This document shows positions 7,154 to 11,126 of a stretch of 11,126 nt of DNA, one piece after another. The translations under genes and the position numbers were made by a program. The stretch lies in NCBI GenBank assembly GCA_013298445.1, contig JAAFHQ010000115.1, forward strand, positions 1 to 11,126. Reading direction: 5' to 3'. Below the pieces are notes generated by a model. The model had not been told where the DNA came from. It made no database searches and saw only the letters and a program-made list of their open reading frames with translations. The stretch is from Chitinophagales bacterium. Lineage in GTDB: Bacteria; Bacteroidota; Bacteroidia; Chitinophagales; Saprospiraceae. Position 1 is the first letter of the stretch. Every line of letters begins with the position of its first letter.

Positions 7154-7189
7154 AATCGATACCCAAAGCCTTGCTTTTGGGTATCGATT
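7154..7189 (-). terminator. Strong hairpin after DUF2589-A: terminator/attenuator or RNA-stability element
   Basis: A 14-bp perfect inverted repeat, AATCGATACCCAAA (7154-7167) with its complement at 7176-7189, and an 8-base loop on the transcript. On the minus-strand RNA the stem is followed after 8 bases by a six-T run (about 7140-7146). It sits between the first and second genes of the operon. It would let most transcripts stop after DUF2589-A, or protect that part of the message, giving excess of the first product. The delay before the T-run makes it a less than ideal terminator. Confidence 0.6.
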
Positions 7190-7216
7190 TACCTTAAAAA
7201 CATAAGCATTACCCAG

Positions 7217-7248
7217 GCTTATTTGATGGCAAGCCATTTTGAATAAGC
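7217..7248 (-). repeat. Nested inverted repeat directly after the DUF2589-A stop codon
   Basis: The outer arms GCTTATT (7217-7223) and AATAAGC (7242-7248) enclose an inner hairpin ATGGC-AA-GCCAT (7226-7237). It begins at the base next to the DUF2589-A stop codon. With the hairpin at 7154-7189 it makes a two-hairpin block in the first intergenic gap. A role in 3'-end formation or mRNA protection is likely but not shown. Confidence 0.5.
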
Positions 7249-7845
7249 TTATTGCTTCTCGCCTGGTTTCTCAGATGGAGCGGACGTTGAAGTTGAAATT
7301 TGCTTTTCCAAATTGGACACCAATGCGTTCAACACCCTTGACATGCCAGCAGGCATATCATCTTGTACCGCATGAACATTAATGTCCATTGTGTATTCGA
7401 CAGCGTACTTTGAGTTGCGGGTGGAGCTGGAATCTTTTTTACTGGACACAGACGCTTTGAACCCATAATTGGCAGTGAAAAATTTACCTGAAGCTTCCAC
7501 GCTGGCATCAGCCTTAAGTTCCAATTTATCGGCTGAAGTCTCTTCCCCTGACTCGGTGAGACTTGCCTTGAAGTTGATGCTTACATCATCGATTCGAATA
7601 AAAGGGATAGGCACGACTGTCAAGAGCGGAACCTCAAGCGAAAGGGTCTCATCTTGTCCATTACTGCTTTTTCTATCCAGTTTAAAAGTGATCGTCTGAA
7701 CTTTGTTGTCTTCGGTCAAGCCAACTTCTCTGATGAATTTCACTGTGGTCATTGCCGCCTGCCCTTGGGCCTCTATGGCCGCGCTTAAAGGTCCGCCGAT
7801 TAAAGCTCCAAAGGGAATTGCGGCCAATCTGTTTTCTAATGCCAT
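7249..7845 (-). CDS. DUF2589-family protein A, first gene of the operon
   Basis: A 198-aa DUF2589 (PF11655) protein. The open frame reaches 7962, but the ATG at 7843-7845 is chosen because it begins the family's normal N-terminus (MALENRLAAIPFGALIGGPL) and the region upstream carries a hairpin and promoter. The hallmarks are an N-terminal helix GALIGGPLSAAIEAQGQAAM (13-32) ending at VGL, the strand motif EVPLLTVVPIPFIRIDDVSI (71-90), a Ser/Lys-rich loop (133-145, SSKKDSSSTRNSK), the strand KYAVEYTMDINVHA, and the C-terminal helix DDMPAGMSRVLNAL (162-175). A Ser/Pro/Lys tail follows. Its length is normal for the family. It has no signal peptide or membrane segment. The function is unknown. Its position first in the operon, followed by two hairpins, suggests it is the most abundant product. 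Confidence 0.9.
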   Translation of the reverse strand: MALENRLAAIPFGALIGGPLSAAIEAQGQAAMTTVKFIREVGLTEDNKVQTITFKLDRKSSNGQDETLSLEVPLLTVVPIPFIRIDDVSINFKASLTESGEETSADKLELKADASVEASGKFFTANYGFKASVSSKKDSSSTRNSKYAVEYTMDINVHAVQDDMPAGMSRVLNALVSNLEKQISTSTSAPSEKPGEKQ

Positions 7846-7860
7846 TTTAGTTAATTTTAG

Positions 7861-7877
7861 GATGCCTTGCAGGCATC
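7861..7877 (-). promoter_or_regulatory. 5'-UTR hairpin upstream of DUF2589-A
   Basis: A perfect 7-bp stem with a 3-base loop (GATGCCT TGC AGGCATC) lying 15 bases upstream of the DUF2589-A start codon and just downstream of the candidate promoter. In this position it could affect translation initiation or mRNA stability. Confidence 0.4.
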
Positions 7878-7885
7878 TCTTCGGT

Positions 7886-7916
7886 GAAAAATAGTGTTGG
7901 CGAAATTCAATTGCAA
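7886..7916 (-). promoter_or_regulatory. Candidate Bacteroidota promoter of the DUF2589 operon
   Basis: On the minus strand, TTG (7916-7914) is followed after 20 bp by TATTTTTC (7893-7886), one base off the Bacteroidota -7 consensus TAnnTTTG at a suitable spacing. Transcription would begin around 7880, giving a leader of about 35 bases containing the hairpin at 7861-7877. This is consistent with the operon starting at DUF2589-A. It is read by eye and has not been tested against a background model. Confidence 0.4.
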
Positions 7917-7920
7917 TTGA
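7907..7920. promoter_or_regulatory. 14-bp perfect palindrome overlapping the -33 box (candidate operator)
   Basis: TCAATTGCAATTGA is self-complementary over all 14 bases and covers the TTG of the candidate -33 element. A repressor bound here would block the promoter. AT-rich palindromes also occur by chance, so this is a candidate only. Confidence 0.3.
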
Positions 7921-8319
7921 TTTCAGTTGGTAATTCTTCCTCAAATTTCCGCATTGGTGCACCTGGTTTCAACCACATCTTGATGTGGTCAGGAAGCAAA
8001 ATTGAAACTAGTGTTATCCAGTTGGGATGGAATTGAAATTTCGTCTCCAACTATTCTGTACGGTAAAAGGCTATTCTGCAATTAAGATGGGACCCAGGAT
8101 CTGGGGATGAAGTAATTAAAATGAAGTAATTTACTTTCTTGGGTTCACGGAGCTCAAAGCTGAAGAGAAAATCGGTTAGGGTACTGGGCACCAGGAAGAT
8201 GAAGACTAAAATTTAGTTTTGCAGGAAAATTTGGAAGGATTGCGGGAGGGCGAAGTAGACATTCACTGCCCTACGCCTCAGTTGCTAGAGGGTGTAATTC
8301 AAATTGTCGCTAGGCAGGG
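7921..8319. other. Non-coding region between the DUF2589 promoter and the transposase remnant
   Basis: About 400 bases without a convincing intact gene. It contains an 8-bp palindrome GGTGCACC (7956-7963) and a perfect 8-bp inverted repeat ACCACATC-TT-GATGTGGT (7972-7989) without a T-run. It also contains an 11-bp direct repeat ATGAAGTAATT at 8107-8117 and 8121-8131, and a duplicated CTATTCTG about 20 bases apart (around 8050-8080). The right part holds the possible decayed small ORF at 8199-8323. GGGTGTAATTCAAATTGTCGC-like sequence from about 8290 may be the surviving end of the insertion sequence; the partner end is missing, so this cannot be confirmed. Confidence 0.5.
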
Positions 8320-8323
8320 TTAA
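8199..8323 (+). pseudogene. Possible small ORF broken by a one-base loss in an A-tract
   Basis: A coding-like 37-codon stretch (NLVLQENLEG LREGEVDIHC, ending VIQIVARQG and TAA at 8321-8323) is open from 8210. An ATG at 8199-8201 (MKTK) is one frame off: adding one A to the AAAA run at 8208-8211 would join them into a 41-aa protein. Its 3' end overlaps the transposase stop codon on the other strand, so the last residues may come from the insertion-sequence end. It could be a decayed small gene or a chance open frame. No family is recognised. Confidence 0.25.
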
Positions 8324-8973
8324 GCTGCAGATTTCCTGAAAATATTGGTGATGAGATCGAATTTCTGGCTGCGTAAAGCGACCCTAAGTTTGATCATTTT
8401 ATCACAACCATCATCAGACCATCGTTGCCCACTTCGCTTCATTCTGACCTGTAGTAGGGTGCGGTGAGCTGATTCTATCGGGCCACTGCCAATCATTAGT
8501 CCTTTATTTCGGTACTCGTCATACTTCATTCGATACTCATTATTCTCCAGATAAGTCAGTAAATCATCTTTTTGTTCTGCGGGTAATTGATTCATTTTCA
8601 ATATACTCTGCCGAATTTTGAGCTGACGACCTGCCAGTAAATGAGTTTTCATCTGCCCAAACCAATCTGGGGTGTCGGCCCAAGCAGCAACCTTGGCTAG
8701 TTTTTCACAGACATGGTAAAAGTCCAAAATATGCACTGCATCAGGGTACTGCGCAAGCAACCATAGCCCAATCCATAGTGCACCGTCGGTGATGAACACC
8801 TTTTGGCAAGGACTCTCAGGCGGCAACAGTCGTTCAAATTCTTTGGCAAAAAGCTTCCAATGTCCACGTTTAGCTACATATTCAGAAAGGGTAATGTCCC
8901 AACTATAATGCTTGTTGGCTTTGGGCTGACGAGGGACTCCTTTGAACACCCGCCCTACTTTGTGTAGTTCCTA
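8320..8973 (-). pseudogene. ISKra4-like transposase, 5'-truncated remnant
   Basis: An open frame from just after a TAG (8971-8973) to the stop at 8320-8322, reading ELHKVGRVFKG and onward. The longest ORF with a start (GTG, 8947-8949) is 209 aa. It matches the C-terminal half of ISKra4-family DDE transposases: FITDGALWI with the second catalytic Asp, an HILDFYHVCEKL helix, and GSGPIESAHR with the catalytic Glu, followed by RMKRSGQRWSDDG. Full-length family members are roughly twice this size, and the N-terminal region with the first catalytic Asp is absent. The left boundary of the lost part lies only 4 bp from the amine oxidase stop codon. The remnant cannot be active. It marks past insertion and deletion beside the DUF2589 operon. 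Confidence 0.82.
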
Positions 8974-8977
8974 AATC

Positions 8978-10030
8978 TCAAAGCAGCTTCAACACCCGCT
9001 CCGCCGCCTCCAACCCACTCACTACCGCCCCATCCATATATCCGGGAAAGGCAGCGGCAGTTTCGGTACCTGCAATGATAAAACGACCATCAAAATAACT
9101 GCTCCTAAAGACTGAATCTCCATTGTTTTGATGGGGCAAAATGTAGCCAGCATAAGGCTCAAAAGTATCCTGCTCCTGTTGCCAGACACAATCGTAGTAG
9201 GTACTGTACTGTAGCGCTTCATCGCCGAAATACTTCTGCAATTGCTGGAATACCAGCGCTTTTCTTTGTTCCTGCGTTGCCCCGTGCAAGGCCCCGCTCA
9301 TGAAACCTTTGAGGGCAAAATGGGATGCCTCCACATTGGAATGGTCGTACAGTTCGCTGATGGGACCTACATTGCTGAATACCGAACCCGAGTATTTTTT
9401 CTCCCGCCAAAAAGCCCGGGGATAAGTGATGGCTACCTTGATGGATTCGCCCATCCAGGTATGGGTTTGTTGGGCTTTTTGCAGCAGGGATGCTGGCAAG
9501 GCTGGCTGGAAGGTAAGTTTTTCAACCAGCAACTTTGGCGGAATGGTAGACACCAGGATATCCGCTGTGAAGCTTTGATCCGCACTTTCCACACTAAAAA
9601 TGCCATCCTGGTAAACTATTTTTTGGACGCGCTGCCCCAAGTGGAGTTGATCGGGGGTCAGATGACTTAGTAGTTTGTTGATCAAAACGCTGCTACCGCC
9701 CGCAATACGCAGGTTGGGAGCCTGTTCTGGCAAGAGAAATACCTGAGGCGGAGAGGTGGAAATGGGTTCATAAAAAGTGTAGCCTTGCAGGAATTGCTCA
9801 AAAACGGGCAGCTCCAATTCATTCAGCAAAGCAACTAATGTTTCGTGCTTTTCACCCAACCAGGTTGCGCCCATTTCTACGGGCGCTTCACCTGCGGGGT
9901 ACAGGGTGTGGATGCGCCCACCCGGGCGCTCGCGAGCCTCAATGAGGGTGGCCGAAATGCCTGCTTTTTTGAGTTGATAAGCAAGGGTCAAGCCAGTCAA
10001 TCCAGCTCCTAAGATCAATACATTTTTCAT
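8978..10030 (-). CDS. FAD-dependent amine oxidase-like flavoprotein
   Basis: A 350-aa oxidoreductase of the flavin monoamine oxidase superfamily, which oxidises amines to imines, or related substrates, using FAD and oxygen. It has the N-terminal dinucleotide-binding motif GAGLTG (8-13), Glu31 at the end of the second strand for the ADP ribose, and the family signature ERPGGRI (34-40). The C-terminal FAD motif is AGTETAAAFPGYMDGAVVSG (320-339). It is shorter than classical MAOs (about 450-500 aa), mainly in the substrate domain, but both FAD regions are intact. No signal peptide is present. The gene stands alone on its strand and is divergent from the isomerase-like gene, with 76 bp between them. 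The family call is firm; the substrate is unknown and could include polyamines, aromatic amines or desaturation substrates. Confidence 0.9.
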   Translation of the reverse strand: MKNVLILGAGLTGLTLAYQLKKAGISATLIEARERPGGRIHTLYPAGEAPVEMGATWLGEKHETLVALLNELELPVFEQFLQGYTFYEPISTSPPQVFLLPEQAPNLRIAGGSSVLINKLLSHLTPDQLHLGQRVQKIVYQDGIFSVESADQSFTADILVSTIPPKLLVEKLTFQPALPASLLQKAQQTHTWMGESIKVAITYPRAFWREKKYSGSVFSNVGPISELYDHSNVEASHFALKGFMSGALHGATQEQRKALVFQQLQKYFGDEALQYSTYYDCVWQQEQDTFEPYAGYILPHQNNGDSVFRSSYFDGRFIIAGTETAAAFPGYMDGAVVSGLEAAERVLKLL

Positions 10031-10106
10031 GGGGTGAAAATAGGTAATTATGGCGGGAGCTGGATTGGACTGGATTGTTTAAATTAGCCACCCAAACCGC
10101 TACATC
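10031..10106. promoter_or_regulatory. Divergent intergenic region, oxidase / TIM-barrel protein
   Basis: 76 bp between two start codons facing away from each other, which must hold both promoters. TAAATTAG (about 10080-10087, plus strand) is one base off TAnnTTTG but lacks a well-spaced upstream TTG. No operator-like palindrome is visible. Confidence 0.35.
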
Positions 10107-10955
10107 ATGAAAGTCATACCATTGCTTCTCCTATTCTTTTCAATAAACAGTATATCGGCTGTTGCTCAAAATATTTTTGACCAAAACAACCTCACTGCCT
10201 GGTGTATCGTCCCTTTCGACAAGTTAAAGCGCGGCCCGGAAGAGCGCATCGCCATGTTGGAAAAATTGGGCTTCAAGCAGTACGTATACGACTGGCGCAG
10301 CGAGCACATTCCTACTTTTGATCAGGAAATCAAATTGGCCAAACAACACAACATCGCCATGGAAGGCGTTTGGCTTTGGGTCAACAGCCAGGTGGACAAA
10401 ACCGGACAATTGAGCGCCGACAACCAAAAAGTGATCGACATTGTGGCCAACAACAAACTCAAAACCACCTTTTGGCTGGGTTTTGACAATGGTTTTTTTG
10501 AAGGATTGACGCACCATGAAAGGGTGGCCAAAGGTGCCGCATTTTTAAAATACCTGCATTCCATCCTGACTCCTCTACAGTGCAAAATTGCCTTGTACAA
10601 CCACGGTGGCTGGTTTGGCGAACCAGAAAACGAAATTGAAATAATTAAAAAAGCTGGCCTGAAAGGTGTGGGCATTGTGTACAGTTTTCACCATGGCCAT
10701 CACCAAATCAACCGCTTTCACAGTATGTTGAAAAATATGCTGCCTTATTTGGTGGCCATCAATCTGGATGGTATGGATTTGAGCAAAGGCCAAATTCTTC
10801 CGATTGGCGGTGGGAAAAGTGAAAAAGAAATGATTCAATTGATTCGGGAAAGTGGTTTTAAAGGGCGGATCGGGGTGTTGGGGCACCGGGATGATGAAGA
10901 TGTGGAAGTGGTGCTGCGGGGAAATTTGGAGGGCTTGCGGGGAATTTTGAAGTAG
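10107..10955 (+). CDS. Secreted xylose-isomerase-like TIM-barrel protein (sugar phosphate isomerase/epimerase family)
   Basis: A 282-aa protein with a cleavable signal peptide (residues 1-21, IPLLLLFFSINSISAVAQ), so it acts in the periplasm or outside the cell. The mature part looks like an AP-endonuclease-2/xylose-isomerase-like TIM barrel. It has an early WCIVPFDKL strand, repeated strand-helix units with helices EERIAMLEKLGF and QEIKLAKQHNI, a WLWVN strand, and a YNHGGWFGEPENEIEIIKKAG segment typical of the family's metal-site strand. IVYSFHHGHH and AINLDGMD follow as later strands, and the last helix region is VLGHRDDEDVEVVL. Such secreted members are common in Bacteroidota and Planctomycetota, with carbohydrate substrates that are mostly unknown. 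The length is normal. The fold is likely; the reaction is not determined. The stop codon lies inside a palindromic repeat. Confidence 0.78.
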   Translation: MKVIPLLLLFFSINSISAVAQNIFDQNNLTAWCIVPFDKLKRGPEERIAMLEKLGFKQYVYDWRSEHIPTFDQEIKLAKQHNIAMEGVWLWVNSQVDKTGQLSADNQKVIDIVANNKLKTTFWLGFDNGFFEGLTHHERVAKGAAFLKYLHSILTPLQCKIALYNHGGWFGEPENEIEIIKKAGLKGVGIVYSFHHGHHQINRFHSMLKNMLPYLVAINLDGMDLSKGQILPIGGGKSEKEMIQLIRESGFKGRIGVLGHRDDEDVEVVLRGNLEGLRGILK

Positions 10956-10979
10956 AGACGCACGGCCGTGCGTCTTTAC
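10952..10979. repeat. Palindromic repeat, possible bidirectional terminator, containing the isomerase stop codon
   Basis: AGACGCACGGCCGTGCGTCT (10956-10975) is a perfect 20-bp palindrome. One mismatch further out, pairing continues for three more base pairs on each side (10952-10979). The TAG stop codon lies in the left arm. GTAGAGACG...CGTCT-type palindromes are, from memory, common dispersed repeats in Bacteroidota and cyanobacteria. The long GC stem after a gene would also stop transcription in both directions. Confidence 0.65.
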
Positions 10980-11021
10980 AAGATATGTTAACGTGAGTTT
11001 TGAATTTATTAATTTTTTTAC

Positions 11022-11059
11022 CGCAGAGTTTCGCAGAGTAAACGCAGAGTTTCGCAGAG
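11022..11059. repeat. Tandem CGCAGAG repeats at helical spacing
   Basis: Four copies of CGCAGAG begin at 11022, 11032, 11043 and 11053. They form two identical 17-bp units (11022-11038 and 11043-11059) with a 4-base spacer. The spacing of 10, 11 and 10 bp keeps all copies on one face of the helix. The sequence is of the kind seen as a dispersed intergenic repeat in several phyla. Confidence 0.7.
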
Positions 11060-11126
11060 GTTTATTAGTTTTTTGGAGTTTTGCCACCTCTGGTGGATGG
11101 AGGTCGAGTACGATTAAAATTTGATT
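11060..11126. other. Non-coding end of window with a small hairpin
   Basis: No gene is seen. A perfect 5-bp stem CCACC-TCT-GGTGG lies at 11084-11096. On the minus strand it is followed by an A-rich rather than T-rich run, so it is not a clear terminator. Confidence 0.3.

Noticed and set aside
7121..7237. Longer N-terminus for the 271-aa protein (start at 7237)
   Set aside because: The extra 39 codons pass through both intergenic hairpins and read as non-coding; the ATG at 7118-7120 opens the natural start.
905..7845. Operon as a prophage or contractile injection system
   Set aside because: No capsid, portal, terminase, tail sheath, tube, baseplate or AAA+ ATPase gene is seen; only the amidase and membrane protein recall phage lysis.
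7846..7962. Longer N-terminus for DUF2589-A (start at 7962)
   Set aside because: It covers the candidate promoter and leader hairpin, and the family's normal N-terminus begins at 7845.
8226..8260. Similarity between 8226-8260 and the end of the isomerase gene (both encode NLEGLR)
   Set aside because: The match is short and interrupted, and could be chance between two coding-like stretches; too weak to call a duplication.
11022..11059. CRISPR array
   Set aside because: The repeats are 7 bp with 3-4 base gaps and no spacers; no cas genes are in the window.
1..11126. tRNA, rRNA or riboswitch
   Set aside because: No cloverleaf, conserved rRNA block or recognisable riboswitch core was seen by eye on either strand.

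Overview
This window looks like a chromosomal segment of a Bacteroidota bacterium, probably near the Saprospirales (Haliscomenobacter/Lewinella-like). That placement is inferred from moderate GC, little Shine-Dalgarno signal before genes, a plausible Bacteroidota-type promoter (TTG, 20 bp, TATTTTTC) and the style of the proteins. No rRNA or tRNA is present to fix the taxonomy.

Layout, left to right. (1) 1-777, minus strand: the N-terminal part of a secreted GH32 fructan/sucrose hydrolase that runs off the left edge. (2) 905-7845, minus strand: ten co-directional, closely spaced genes that look like one operon, transcribed from right to left. In transcription order: DUF2589 protein A; a 271-aa helical protein of unknown function; DUF2589 protein B; an 81-aa zinc ribbon; a 90-aa protein; an unknown protein of about 301 aa that appears frameshifted near its end; an AT-rich 212-aa unknown; a 179-aa membrane protein; a signal-less zinc amidase of the Amidase_2/T7-lysozyme type; and an endonuclease/exonuclease/phosphatase (EEP) superfamily enzyme. 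(3) 7846-8319: the upstream region, with a candidate promoter, palindromes and a possible decayed small ORF. (4) 8320-8973: a 5'-truncated ISKra4-like transposase remnant that stops 4 bp from the next gene. (5) 8978-10030, minus strand: a FAD-dependent amine oxidase-like protein. (6) 10107-10955, plus strand: a secreted xylose-isomerase-like TIM-barrel protein, divergent from the oxidase. (7) 10952-11126: a dispersed-type palindrome that contains the stop codon, then helically phased CGCAGAG repeats.

The most interesting part is the DUF2589 operon. Its first half (two paralogous DUF2589 proteins around a helical partner, plus a zinc ribbon) reads like a multi-subunit assembly of unknown function. 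Two strong hairpins after the first gene could make DUF2589-A more abundant than the rest. Its second half pairs a small three-segment membrane protein with a peptidoglycan amidase lacking a signal peptide, which suggests a holin/endolysin-like envelope-breaching or release step, followed by a predicted nuclease or phosphoesterase. No phage structural genes, contractile-injection genes or known defence-system genes are visible. The idea of a release or defence system is inference. The gene content and operon structure are read directly from the sequence.
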